This document shows, in pieces, positions 16,162 through 25,501 of a DNA stretch of 64,000 nt. Location: NCBI GenBank assembly GCA_029242325.1, contig JAQWUD010000026.1:24801-88800 (forward strand). Reading direction: 5' to 3'. How positions within the stretch are numbered: the stretch's first letter is position 1; every line of letters begins with the position of its first letter. The notes below the pieces were generated by a model that was not told the origin of the DNA, made no database searches, and worked only from the letters and a program-made list of their open reading frames with translations. A program made the position numbers and the translations under genes. This stretch comes from Luminiphilus sp. (GTDB lineage: Bacteria; Pseudomonadota; Gammaproteobacteria; Pseudomonadales; Halieaceae).

Positions 16162-18750
16162 TTAACCGTCAACCAGCGAGCGGGCAGTCTCGACGATCGA
16201 TGTGGCGTCAATCTTAAAGTATGCCCTCAATTCCTCACGCCGCTCACTGAGACCAAATCCATTAGCCCCAAGGGCTGTGTAGGGTCCCGGCATCCAGCTT
16301 GCAATCATTCGGGGCAAGGCCGTCATGTAATCTGTCACCGCAAGCGTCGGCACATTCGGGTCATCAAATAGCTGGCTGATCCAGCTTGCCTCTCCCTCCC
16401 CTGCTGCCGTTCTTGAAGCAATTTCTGCACGCTCGGCATCGCGCGCGAGTTCGACGTAGCTGGTAATACTGTATACCGCGACTGCATAACCTTGCGAGCG
16501 CAATTGCTCTGCCGCTCGCTGCACCTCAAAGAGGATCGTACCAGAACCCAGGAGGTTAATCCGCGCGCCATTTTTAGCAGCCGGCTCCAGCAAATAGCCG
16601 CCGCGCGTGACCCCCACATCGAGGTCCGGTAACTCAGGACGCGCAGGCATCGGTAGCGCTTCGTTGTACATCATCAGGTAGAACAGTTCGTCGTGATCTT
16701 CTATGAACATCCTCTGGATACCGAATCCGACCAAAATGGCAAGCTCCCAGGCAAAAGCAGGGTCATAAGTTCTGACCGATGGTACGGTGCTGGCAAGAAT
16801 GGGCGAATGGCCGTCCTGATGCTGTAAACCTTCTCCGTTCAGCGTGGTACGGCCGGCTGTGCCTCCCAATAGAAATCCGCGTGCCATCATGTCAGCGGAA
16901 GCCCAAATCATGTCTCCTACACGCTGAAAACCAAACATCGAGTAGAAAATGTAAAAGGGTATCGTGGGCACAGAAAAAGTGGCGTATGCGGTCCCCGCGG
17001 CAATAAATGAGGCGATCGCACCGGCTTCGCAGATGCCCTCCTGTAGGATCTGGCCATCAATCGCCTCTCGATAGGTATTGAGTGATTCGGCATCCACCGG
17101 GGTGTAGCGCTGCCCATCGGGGGAATAGATCCCCGCCACTTTGAAAAGCGCATCCATACCAAAGGTGCGCGCCTCATCGGGCACGATCGGAACAACGTAC
17201 TCGCCCACGTTCGGATCTTTCAAGAGTTTGGTGAGCAATCTCACCATTGCCGACGTGGTCGACAGCGGGCGGCCGTCTGAACCGCGATTAAACGCATCAA
17301 AAACCTCGGCATCGGGCGGCGCGAGTGTGGAAGCGGCCACCTCTCGCTTCGGCAGATATCCTCCTAACACCTCGCGCTGAGCGCGCAGATAGGCGATCTC
17401 TTCACTCTCTTCAGCGGGGCGATAAAAATCGGCACGAGCGATGGCATCTTCGTCGAGCGGAATACCCCAGGCATGGGCACAAGCAATACGCTCATCGCGC
17501 GAGAGATCTTTCTTTTGATGTGCTGTATTGCGCCCCTGCAGTGCTGACCCCATACCGTCACCCTTCACGGTTTTCACAAGAATCACAGTCGGACGATCCT
17601 CGCTCTCACAGGCGCGGCGATAAGCCGCATAGAGCTTCTTCGGATCCTGGCCTCCGCGTTTTATCTGCGCCACTTCCGCGTCGGTGAGGGTATTCATTAA
17701 CTGCTCGAGACGCGGATCACCATGCACCCAGTGTTCGCGCTGCTGGTCTCCCGGGAGGATAGAGTAGCGCTGATAGTCCCCATCGAGGCATTCCTCCATC
17801 CGGTGACGGAGGACACCATCATGATCTGCAGCCAGCAAGGCGTCCCACCCGCTTCCCCAAATCACTTTCAGGACTTGCCAGTCGGCCCCTCTGAAAGCGC
17901 GCTCCAGCTCCTGAATGATCTTACCGTTGCCTCGCACCGGCCCGTCCAGACGCTGCAAGTTACAATTAACAACCAAGACGAGATTGTCCAGGCGCTCGCG
18001 AGCGGCGATGTTGATCGTCCCGAGGACTTCGGGTTCATCGGCCTCCCCGTCGCCGATAAAACACCAGATGCGCGCGTCGTCCGCGGCGAGCAAGCCCCGA
18101 TGTTGCAGATATTTGGCATATCGCGCGATGTAAATCGATATAGGGACTGACAGGCCCATCGACGCATTGGGCACCTGCCAAAAATCGGGCATGGAGCGAG
18201 GGTGGGGATAGGATGACAACCCCCCACCGGCGCCTAACTCCCGACGATAATTGCACAACTGTTGCTCGCTGAGCCGCCCCTCCAGGAAAGCTCGAGCATA
18301 CACGCCTGGCGCAGCATGAGGCTGAGGCAGCACCAAATCACCACGGCCGGCGGCGCTGAAAATGTGGTGAAAGGCAGTTTCCATCGCCGTTGCTGCCGAG
18401 GCGTAGGTCGCAATGTGTCCGCCCAGTCCAGCGCCCGCATCCTGCGCCCGCAGAATCATGGCAGCCGCGTTCCATCGAATGATATTTTCGATCCGCTTCT
18501 CGAGGTCCAGATCTCCGGGGTAGGCGGGTTGCTCCGATGGCGCGATGGTATTGGTATAGGGTGTATTCAACAAAGAATCCGCGGGGGTCACTCCCTGATC
18601 AATGCTGTACTCCTGCAGACGACGCAACAATGCTCGCACCCCCTCATTACCAAACTCGCGACGAATATCCTCCAGCGCAGAACGCCACTCCGGCCAATCA
18701 GCGTCGAGTAGCGCACTGACATCTACAGGCGGGATAGACGGATCAGTCAT
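16162..18750 (-). CDS. aceE: Pyruvate dehydrogenase E1 component, homodimeric AceE type
   Basis: The protein has 862 residues from the ATG at 18750, which follows AGAGGGA. A longer frame exists but would cross the divergent isochorismatase-type gene. It has the thiamine-diphosphate motif beginning GDGEADEPEVLG and ending in VNCNLQRLDG, and the active-site His residues in REHWVHGDP and GLQHQDGHSP, matching the positions of H407 and H640 of the Escherichia coli enzyme. It decarboxylates pyruvate and passes the acetyl group to the lipoyl E2. No E2 (aceF) or E3 gene is next to it, so it is a solitary copy. It may serve the main complex encoded elsewhere or be a paralogue for another 2-keto acid. 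It lies 192 bases from the HMG-CoA lyase gene. Confidence 0.9.
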   Translation of the reverse strand: MTDPSIPPVDVSALLDADWPEWRSALEDIRREFGNEGVRALLRRLQEYSIDQGVTPADSLLNTPYTNTIAPSEQPAYPGDLDLEKRIENIIRWNAAAMILRAQDAGAGLGGHIATYASAATAMETAFHHIFSAAGRGDLVLPQPHAAPGVYARAFLEGRLSEQQLCNYRRELGAGGGLSSYPHPRSMPDFWQVPNASMGLSVPISIYIARYAKYLQHRGLLAADDARIWCFIGDGEADEPEVLGTINIAARERLDNLVLVVNCNLQRLDGPVRGNGKIIQELERAFRGADWQVLKVIWGSGWDALLAADHDGVLRHRMEECLDGDYQRYSILPGDQQREHWVHGDPRLEQLMNTLTDAEVAQIKRGGQDPKKLYAAYRRACESEDRPTVILVKTVKGDGMGSALQGRNTAHQKKDLSRDERIACAHAWGIPLDEDAIARADFYRPAEESEEIAYLRAQREVLGGYLPKREVAASTLAPPDAEVFDAFNRGSDGRPLSTTSAMVRLLTKLLKDPNVGEYVVPIVPDEARTFGMDALFKVAGIYSPDGQRYTPVDAESLNTYREAIDGQILQEGICEAGAIASFIAAGTAYATFSVPTIPFYIFYSMFGFQRVGDMIWASADMMARGFLLGGTAGRTTLNGEGLQHQDGHSPILASTVPSVRTYDPAFAWELAILVGFGIQRMFIEDHDELFYLMMYNEALPMPARPELPDLDVGVTRGGYLLEPAAKNGARINLLGSGTILFEVQRAAEQLRSQGYAVAVYSITSYVELARDAERAEIASRTAAGEGEASWISQLFDDPNVPTLAVTDYMTALPRMIASWMPGPYTALGANGFGLSERREELRAYFKIDATSIVETARSLVDG

Positions 18751-18801
18751 CGCGTTCCCTCTTTCTGAAATCGCTGGCGCAGCGTTACAGGATAGATCAT
18801 C

Positions 18802-19443
18802 ATGCCGAGATACTACACGTTGGACACCGAGACAACAGCCATGAATGAACGTAAGGCTCTGGAACGTATTGACGGTGGTATGGGCCAAAAGCCTGCTTTG
18901 ATTATCGTTGATGTGGTAGTCGGCTTTACCGATCCGGCCTGCCCACTCGGTTCCGAGGCAGATTCGGTGGTAGCCGCCAACATTCAGCTTCTCGATGCCT
19001 TTCACCACGCGGAGCTCCCCGTGGTCCTGACAACCGTCGTCTATCGCAGCGATGATGAAGCTTCGGTATTTCGATCCCGCGTGCCCGCCCTGAACCTCCT
19101 TACGCCCGACTCTGATTGGGTAAAGTTTGATCCCCGGCTCCCCCTCCAAGCATCAGATCTAAAACTGGAAAAACGGCATGCCAGTAGTTTCCACGGCACC
19201 GACCTCGACGACTGGCTGAGAAGCCAGCAGGTAGACTCCGTGATAGTCACAGGCCTGACGACCAGTGGCTGCGTTCGGGCCACCGCAGTCGACGGCTTGC
19301 AAAATAATTATAGGGTGCTGGTGCCTCGAGAGGCGTGCGGGGACCGGGACCCGAAAGCCCACGAAGCCAACCTGTACGACCTCAATGCCAAATATGCCGA
19401 TGTGGTGACGCTGGACAACGTGCTCAAAGCCCTCGGCAGTTAG
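18802..19443 (+). CDS. Isochorismatase-family cysteine hydrolase
   Basis: This 213-residue protein has the catalytic triad of the isochorismatase-like hydrolases: D37 (LIIVDVVVGFTDP), the Lys of EKRHASSFHGT and the Cys of TTSGCVRATAVD. The closest group is that of N-carbamoylsarcosine amidase-like proteins, which cleave C-N bonds in amides and ureido acids. The substrate is unknown. It is divergent from aceE across 51 bases. An ATG at 18841 is an alternative start; 18802 is preferred because AGGA precedes it. Confidence 0.82.
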   Translation: MPRYYTLDTETTAMNERKALERIDGGMGQKPALIIVDVVVGFTDPACPLGSEADSVVAANIQLLDAFHHAELPVVLTTVVYRSDDEASVFRSRVPALNLLTPDSDWVKFDPRLPLQASDLKLEKRHASSFHGTDLDDWLRSQQVDSVIVTGLTTSGCVRATAVDGLQNNYRVLVPREACGDRDPKAHEANLYDLNAKYADVVTLDNVLKALGS

Positions 19444-19446
19444 TGC

Positions 19447-19740
19447 CTACTTGCCCGCGTTGAAAGCGGCTTGTTGCTCAGGCATTGCCTCGGTTTGGTA
19501 TTGTGCTTTCCACTCGGCATAAGGCATCCCGTAAACGATTTCTCGCGCCGCCTCTCTATCGAGGCTCACGCCCTCAGCCTCGGCTGCTTCGGCATACCAT
19601 TTCGAAAGGCAGTTTCGGCAAAATCCTGCCAAATTCATCAAGTCAATATTTTGCACATCCTTGCGATTGTCGAGATGCGTCAGTAGCCGACGCAAAACTG
19701 CCGCCTCAATAAATTGTGTGCTGGGAGAGTCGTTATCCAT
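19447..19740 (-). CDS. DUF1244 family protein
   Basis: This 97-residue protein matches the DUF1244 family over nearly its whole length. The key stretch is DVQNIDLMNLAGFCRNCLSK, followed by REIVYGMPYAEWK. The two Cys of FCRNCL could bind metal. No function is established. The ATG at 19740 is preceded by AAGGAAAC. It converges with the isochorismatase-type gene, three bases apart, and lies downstream of the Nudix gene on the same strand. Confidence 0.85.
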   Translation of the reverse strand: MDNDSPSTQFIEAAVLRRLLTHLDNRKDVQNIDLMNLAGFCRNCLSKWYAEAAEAEGVSLDREAAREIVYGMPYAEWKAQYQTEAMPEQQAAFNAGK

Positions 19741-19764
19741 TTATAGTTTCCTTTAACTTTACGG

Positions 19765-19827
19765 TTCCGGATTTGATGATTCAGATCATTGATGGTTCAG
19801 GTCATTGATGGTTCAAATAATCGATCG
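19765..19827. repeat. Short tandem repeats, unit 16 bases
   Basis: Bases 19780-19795 and 19796-19811 are copies of TTCAGATCATTGATGG differing at one base (A or G at position 6). A third, diverged copy follows at 19812-19827 and a degenerate 15-base copy precedes at 19765. The array lies between the Nudix stop and the DUF1244 start, upstream of the DUF1244 gene. It may be a leader or protein-binding array, or simple replication slippage. Confidence 0.6.
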
Positions 19828-19855
19828 TGCAGTCATTCGGCCCGTCGTCCTGCGC

Positions 19856-20314
19856 CTAATGCTCGCGCCCGTCAATCAGTGAAAGGATGGCGTCACCCTG
19901 TTTGGGGTAACGCCAATGCTCCCCGGGAAGCTGGCGGGGATGCCACCAACCCACTGCTCGGACCTCCAGTGGACGGTGGACCCTCGCTTCATCAGCGGGC
20001 GCCGCCTGACACCAAAACAGATGGAAACCATTATCAAAGCGCGTCGCAAGCGATCCTGCAGACACTGCGAGGCCCGTCTCCTCATAGGTTTCTCTCTCCG
20101 CACCGCACCCCGCCGTCTCACCGCTCAAAACGCTCCCTCCGGGCAAGGCGAGTCGCCCACGCCAGTCTCGCACCAAGAGTATCCCGCGCTCTTCATACAC
20201 CAAGCAGCCCGCACTCTGAGCCAATTGCGTTACGACCGCGTGAGAGCACGGTGGTGGCGTCTCCCCGCAGGCAGTCAATGCAGCCACAACACCAAGCCAC
20301 AACTTACGACTCAT
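19856..20314 (-). CDS. Nudix hydrolase with lipoprotein-type signal
   Basis: The protein has 152 residues from the ATG at 20314 (a start at 20332 is also possible). The N-terminus MSRKLWLGVVAALTAC is a typical lipoprotein signal with lipobox LTAC. Residues from about 30 hold a complete Nudix box: GGSVLSGE, then seven residues, then RETYEETGL. Nudix enzymes hydrolyse nucleoside diphosphates linked to another group, normally in the cytoplasm, so an exported one is unusual. The start codon overlaps the 3' end of dnaE by 11 bases, so the two are translationally coupled. The substrate is unknown. Confidence 0.75.
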   Translation of the reverse strand: MSRKLWLGVVAALTACGETPPPCSHAVVTQLAQSAGCLVYEERGILLVRDWRGRLALPGGSVLSGETAGCGAERETYEETGLAVSAGSLATRFDNGFHLFWCQAAPADEARVHRPLEVRAVGWWHPRQLPGEHWRYPKQGDAILSLIDGREH

Positions 20315-23300
20315 AAATCCAGTCAGCCGCATCATGCCCCACGGTAATACGAAGCTCATCGAGCAAAGCATCGCTGGGATGAACCTGCCACGCACCACCC
20401 AGCCGAACGGCAACGGATCCCATCGGTTGCACATACTCCATCACGACAGGGCACTGCCCTCCCACGGAGGTGCGCAAAGTATTGGCCAGCAGCGTATTAA
20501 AGCGCTCATCAACGCAATGGCTGTGCACTCTCAAGCGCAGCTGGGAAACCTTGGCTTTTCTTGCCTCTTCCAGCGACCGAACCGTCTTGGTCCGCAAAGC
20601 CAAACCGCCGTTGAAATCATCGACCTGCAAACGGCCCTCCAACAAGACGATACGGTCCTTCTGCAGTAGGTCGCGGTGCTCTGTAAATACGTCGTTATAC
20701 ACTGTCGCTTCAATCTGCCCTGAACCATCGTCTAGCCTCAGCACTGCCATGGGCCCCCGCTGAGTCTTGATGGTGCGCAGATCCAGAATCAAACCCGCGA
20801 CAACAGCCTGATTACTGGCCTGTAATTCTCGAATCCTCCGCGGCGCAAATTTCCTGACTTCTTGCTCATATGCCTCCATGGGGTGGCCGCTCAGAAAGCT
20901 GCCCAGACTTTCCTTCTCCGCATTGAGCAGCTCGGTCAATGTCCATGGACGCGCCTGCCGGTGTTCTCGGTACGGGTCGTCAGCAGATTCCTCCGAGACA
21001 ATCACCTCACCAAAAAGATCTCTCATGCCGGCAGCGACATTGCTCGCCACCTGCTCCGCGGCACGAATAGCGTCATCCAACGACGCAAGTAACACCCAGC
21101 GTTCCACGCCAAGCTCATCGAGTGCACCGCTTTTAATCAGGGCTTCGAGCGCGCGTCGATTGACCTTTCGGGGATCGGTGCGTGCGCACAAATCAAACAG
21201 ATTTTTGAAAGCACCCGCCTCCCGCGCGGCCAATAAGTTGGCAATAGGCCCTTCACCCAATCCCTTAATGGCGCCCAGTCCGTATCGGATATGGCTTTGC
21301 TGATTGACCGAGAACGCATAGAGCCCTGCTTGAATCGATGGCGGCAATACCTGCAATCCCATTCGGCGGGCTTCATCCCGGAAAGTCAGCAGTTTGTCGG
21401 TGTTATCGATATCCGAACTCATCACCGCGGACATGAATTCAGCGGGATGGTGTGTTTTCAACCAGGCAGTCTGATACGACACCAAGGCATAAGCCGCAGA
21501 ATGCGATTTATTGAAGCCATAACCCGCGAACTTCTCTACCAGATCAAATATTTTGATCGCCAACGTAGGGTCAATGCCATTTGCAGCCGCACCCTCCTCA
21601 AAAACGCTGCGTTGCTGAGCCATTTCTTCGGGTTTCTTTTTTCCCATGGCGCGACGCAACAAATCTGCGCCGCCCAACGAGTAACCCGCCATCACCTGGG
21701 CAATCTGCATGACCTGCTCCTGATACAGAATAATGCCGTAAGTGGGCTCGAGAATGGGTTCTAGACACTCGTGCTGGTACTGAGCATCTGGAAAAGCAAT
21801 GGTTTCACGGCCGTGTTTGCGGTTAATGAAGTTCTCAACCATGCCAGACTGAAGAGGACCCGGGCGAAACAGGGCGACGAGCGCAATGATGTCCTCGAAG
21901 CAGTCGGGTCGCAGGCTCTTGATCAGCTCCTTCATCCCCCGGCTCTCTAGCTGGAACACTGCGGTGGTGTCGCCTGCTTGGAGGAGTTTAAAAACCTCGG
22001 GGTCATCGAGCGGAATGCGATCAATATCAAGATCACCGTGATCCCGGGCGTTGATCATAGCAATGGACCACTGAATGATGGTGAGCGTACGCAGACCAAG
22101 AAAGTCAAACTTCACCAGCCCCGCTTCTTCGACGTCGTTTTTGTCGTAGTGGGTAACGACGCCCGTACCGTCCTCATCACAGTAAATGGGGGAAAAGTCA
22201 GTCAGCTCGGAAGGCGCGATTACCACCCCGCCGGCGTGCTTACCCGCGTTACGGATCACGCCCTCCAGCTGGACCGCCATATCCCATATTTCCTGAGCAG
22301 AACTATCCTCCTGCAGGAGCTGCACGAGCTGCTCTTCCTGCTCCAATGCTTTTATGAGGGTCATGCCGACTTCAAAGGGAATCAGCTTCGACATGCGATC
22401 GGCAAGCCCATAGGGCTTGCCCTGAACCCGCGCCACGTCGCGGACAACAGCTTTAGCCGCCATGGTGCCAAAGGTAATAATCTGCGAGACAGCCTGTCTC
22501 CCATAGGTTTGAGCTACATATTCGATGACTTCATCGCGGCGCTCCATGCAGAAATCGACATCGAAATCCGGCATGGAAACGCGATCCGGGTTCAAGAAAC
22601 GCTCAAATAGCAGGTCATACTCAATCGGGTCGAGATCGGTAATGCCCAGCGCATAGGCCACCAAGGACCCCGCACCCGAGCCACGACCCGGGCCCACCGG
22701 AATATCCTGCTGTTTGGCCCAGCGGATGAAGTCCATCACCACCAGAAAATAGCCTGGAAATCCCATCTGATTAATCGTGGTGAGTTCAAAATCCAAACGC
22801 TCTTTATAGGGCGCGAGTTGCGTCTGTTCCCAGGCAGGGAAACGTTGATGTAAACCCTCGAGCGACAAGCGGCTGAGAAACGCCTCGATCGTCTCGCCGT
22901 CAGGCACAGGATAGTTGGGGAGAAAGGGCTGCCCAAGCACCATCGAAACAGAACACCGCTTTGCTATTTCGATTGTGTTCTCAACCGCCTCGGGGATGTC
23001 GGAAAACAGCGCCGCCATTTCCTCTGCCGTCCGGAGGTACTGTTGCTCCGTATATGCCCGCGCTCGGCGCGGATCATCGAGTGTTCTGCCATCCCCAATG
23101 CATACGCGGGCTTCATGGGCCTCAAATTCCTCAGGATGCAGAAATCGCACATCGTTTGTAGCCACGACCGGACAACCCTGCTCCCCGGCCAAGGCGACGG
23201 CGGCATGCAGATAATCTTCCTCATTGGCACGACCGGTTCGCTGCAATTCCATGTAAAACCGGTCAGGGAACCAACTCAGCCAGCGAGAGAGTGCTGCACT

Positions 23301-23747
23301 GGCATCCGCTTGGCGGCCGTTGAGCAAGGCCTGCCCGATATCGCCCTGTCGACCACCAGAAAGCGCGATCAAACCCTCGGCACGATCCTGTATCCACTCC
23401 AGTCTGACTCTGGGCCGGCCGAGGTACTGCCCGTGCCGATAGGATTGCGACAGGAGCAACATCAGTTGCTGGTAACCCATCTCGTTCTGAGCCAACAAAC
23501 AGAGCTCGTGATACCGCTCATCATCGGCGGGATCGATAACGTGGAGATCAGCGCCAATGATGAGCTTGATGCCCAAATCAGAGGCCGCTTTATAGGCTTT
23601 AACCAGCCCGAAGAAATTATGGTGATCGGTAATGGCGACCGCAGGCATACCCAGCTCGGCCACCCGGGTCATGGTCGGCCGGATCCGCAGTAATCCGTCG
23701 ATCAGTGAGTACTCGGTGTGTAAGCGCAGGTGAACAAAAGGCGTCAT
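20304..23747 (-). CDS. dnaE: DNA polymerase III alpha subunit
   Basis: This 1147-residue protein is the replicative polymerase subunit. An N-terminal PHP domain (FVHLRLHTEYSLIDGLL) is followed by the polymerase palm, with catalytic Asp residues in MPDFDVDFCMERRDEV, the thumb and fingers, a helix-hairpin-helix region and an OB fold (VVAGLILDLRTIKTQRGPM). Length is close to the usual 1160. It lies nine bases downstream of rnhB in the lpx-dnaE run. Unlike in Escherichia coli, accA does not follow; a Nudix gene overlaps its end. Confidence 0.98.
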   Translation of the reverse strand: MTPFVHLRLHTEYSLIDGLLRIRPTMTRVAELGMPAVAITDHHNFFGLVKAYKAASDLGIKLIIGADLHVIDPADDERYHELCLLAQNEMGYQQLMLLLSQSYRHGQYLGRPRVRLEWIQDRAEGLIALSGGRQGDIGQALLNGRQADASAALSRWLSWFPDRFYMELQRTGRANEEDYLHAAVALAGEQGCPVVATNDVRFLHPEEFEAHEARVCIGDGRTLDDPRRARAYTEQQYLRTAEEMAALFSDIPEAVENTIEIAKRCSVSMVLGQPFLPNYPVPDGETIEAFLSRLSLEGLHQRFPAWEQTQLAPYKERLDFELTTINQMGFPGYFLVVMDFIRWAKQQDIPVGPGRGSGAGSLVAYALGITDLDPIEYDLLFERFLNPDRVSMPDFDVDFCMERRDEVIEYVAQTYGRQAVSQIITFGTMAAKAVVRDVARVQGKPYGLADRMSKLIPFEVGMTLIKALEQEEQLVQLLQEDSSAQEIWDMAVQLEGVIRNAGKHAGGVVIAPSELTDFSPIYCDEDGTGVVTHYDKNDVEEAGLVKFDFLGLRTLTIIQWSIAMINARDHGDLDIDRIPLDDPEVFKLLQAGDTTAVFQLESRGMKELIKSLRPDCFEDIIALVALFRPGPLQSGMVENFINRKHGRETIAFPDAQYQHECLEPILEPTYGIILYQEQVMQIAQVMAGYSLGGADLLRRAMGKKKPEEMAQQRSVFEEGAAANGIDPTLAIKIFDLVEKFAGYGFNKSHSAAYALVSYQTAWLKTHHPAEFMSAVMSSDIDNTDKLLTFRDEARRMGLQVLPPSIQAGLYAFSVNQQSHIRYGLGAIKGLGEGPIANLLAAREAGAFKNLFDLCARTDPRKVNRRALEALIKSGALDELGVERWVLLASLDDAIRAAEQVASNVAAGMRDLFGEVIVSEESADDPYREHRQARPWTLTELLNAEKESLGSFLSGHPMEAYEQEVRKFAPRRIRELQASNQAVVAGLILDLRTIKTQRGPMAVLRLDDGSGQIEATVYNDVFTEHRDLLQKDRIVLLEGRLQVDDFNGGLALRTKTVRSLEEARKAKVSQLRLRVHSHCVDERFNTLLANTLRTSVGGQCPVVMEYVQPMGSVAVRLGGAWQVHPSDALLDELRITVGHDAADWIYES

Positions 23748-23756
23748 GTCGCCACG

Positions 23757-24365
23757 CTATCTCACCTCGGGGTGTGCCAGCAACCGTTTGACCGGCCCAA
23801 AGCTCCGCCGGTGTATGCGTGATACCCCTAACCGCTCCAGCGCAGCAAGGTGGGCCTTGGTAGGGTATCCCTTATGGCGGGCAAACCCGTAACCGGCGTA
23901 CTGCCGGTCAAGTTCCATCATCTCCCGATCTCTCGCGACTTTTGCCAATATCGACGCCGCGCTAATAGCGGGTTCCGTGAGATCGCCCTTAACGATGGCC
24001 CGCGACTCATAGGGCCATGTGGGCAGCCGATTGCCATCTACAAGAACAAGGGTGGGTTGCACTGCCAAGGCCTCCACTGCGCGGTGCATCGCCAGGAGGG
24101 AAGCCTGCAGAATATTCAGTGCATCAATCTCCTCAACACTAGCACGCCCAAGTGCCCAGCAGAGGGCGTCGGTGCGGATCCTCTCAGCCAGTGTGATCCG
24201 CCTAGACTCCGATAACGCCTTGGAATCGGTGAGCCCCTCTGGAGCAGTGCTGCCCAGAATCACCGCAGCCGCTACCACATCACCCGCGAGCGGGCCACGA
24301 CCCACCTCATCCACACCCGCAATCAGATAGCCGTCGGTACCTTGGAACAGATCCGCAGTGTTCAT
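23757..24365 (-). CDS. rnhB: Ribonuclease HII
   Basis: This 202-residue enzyme removes RNA from RNA-DNA hybrids, including single ribonucleotides. The catalytic acidic residues are visible in [15 protein letters not shown] (Asp-Glu) and in [11 protein letters not shown] (Asp). The RNase HII signature near the N-terminus is intact. Its ATG overlaps the lpxB stop (ATGA), so the two are translationally coupled. Order lpxB-rnhB-dnaE is standard in gammaproteobacteria. Confidence 0.97.
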   Translation of the reverse strand: MNTADLFQGTDGYLIAGVDEVGRGPLAGDVVAAAVILGSTAPEGLTDSKALSESRRITLAERIRTDALCWALGRASVEEIDALNILQASLLAMHRAVEALAVQPTLVLVDGNRLPTWPYESRAIVKGDLTEPAISAASILAKVARDREMMELDRQYAGYGFARHKGYPTKAHLAALERLGVSRIHRRSFGPVKRLLAHPEVR

Positions 24366-25501
24366 TCGCCCTCAGTGAGGGGCAACAACGCCTCGACAAC
24401 GCGCTCAGCGAAACGACCACCAATCTGGCTGGCTATCTCTTCAAAAACGGCAGTCTGCTCATTGCCTCCATCATCTAGTATCTGCGCAATTGCGGTGGCC
24501 AAGTTTTCCGGTGTAGCGTCCTGCTGCAAGTACTCGGGTGCGACCAGCCGCCCTGCAAGAATATTGGGCAGCCCGACATAGGGGGTTTTCACCATACGAG
24601 ACATAATGTGCCACGACAGCGCCGCCATGCGGTAGGCAATGACCATGGGCTTGCCCATGAGCATTGCCTCGAGCGTCGCTGTGCCTGAAGCAATTAAGAC
24701 GGCATCGCTGGCACGCATGGCTTCTCTGCCCATACCCGATACCACTGTGACATCCAGTGCAGCATCTCTCAGCACTGATTTAATCAGGCGCTCGACTTCC
24801 CCAGTAGCGGCGGGAACCAGGAACCCTAAGCTGCGGTCACTCTGCTGCAAATGCACCATCGTCTGCGCGAATATGGGCATCAAATACCGAACTTCCGCCT
24901 CGCGACTTCCTGGGAGCACTGCCACCACAGTCTTTTCGCTTGGAAGGCTCAGTGTGCGACGCACCTGGTCTTTGCCCGGCATGTTTCGCAACTCATCCAC
25001 CAAAGGGTGTCCCACGCACACAGCGTCGATATGGGCGTCCTGATAGATCGTCACCTCGAACGGGAGCAGACAAAGCATCCTATCGACTGATTGGCGGATA
25101 CCCCTGATTCTGCCCTTACGCCAAGCCCACACCGAGGGACTCACCAAGTGCGCCGTCGGAATCCCCGCTGCACGTAGGCGCCGCTCGACTTCCAAATTGA
25201 AGTCCGGACTATCGATACCCAGGAACAGCTGAGGTGCCCACGCCTGCTGCTGCGCAATCAGTTCACGTCGAATTCTCAAGAGTTCGGGGAGTCTTTTTAA
25301 GGGCTCCACCAAGCCCATCACCGAGAGGCGATCCATAGGGCATTGGGAATTGAATCCAGTGGCCTCCATATGGGGACCACCAATTCCTCGCAGGGCGAGA
25401 TGCGGTTGCTGATCTCGCCACGCTCTGATCACTGCTCCTGCCAGAATATCGCCCGACGCCTCGCCAGCACACATCCCCAGCCGTGCTGCTTCAGCTGACA
25501 C
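24362..25501 (-). CDS. lpxB: Lipid-A-disaccharide synthase
   Basis: This 379-residue glycosyltransferase joins lipid X and UDP-diacylglucosamine to form the lipid A disaccharide at the inner membrane. Family motifs are [12 protein letters not shown] at the N-terminus, GIGGPHM, the [12 protein letters not shown] segment and LPGSREAEV. The length is typical. The GTG start at 25501 shares one base with the lpxA stop codon, so translation is coupled. Confidence 0.97.
   Translation of the reverse strand: MSAEAARLGMCAGEASGDILAGAVIRAWRDQQPHLALRGIGGPHMEATGFNSQCPMDRLSVMGLVEPLKRLPELLRIRRELIAQQQAWAPQLFLGIDSPDFNLEVERRLRAAGIPTAHLVSPSVWAWRKGRIRGIRQSVDRMLCLLPFEVTIYQDAHIDAVCVGHPLVDELRNMPGKDQVRRTLSLPSEKTVVAVLPGSREAEVRYLMPIFAQTMVHLQQSDRSLGFLVPAATGEVERLIKSVLRDAALDVTVVSGMGREAMRASDAVLIASGTATLEAMLMGKPMVIAYRMAALSWHIMSRMVKTPYVGLPNILAGRLVAPEYLQQDATPENLATAIAQILDDGGNEQTAVFEEIASQIGGRFAERVVEALLPLTEGE

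Noticed and set aside
18751..19149. N-terminal extension of aceE by 133 residues
   Set aside because: It lies opposite the isochorismatase-family gene, has no resemblance to AceE, and the ATG at 18750 has a good ribosome binding site.
21978..22610. Open frame of 210 codons opposite dnaE
   Set aside because: Shadow of dnaE, which is complete and well conserved on the minus strand.
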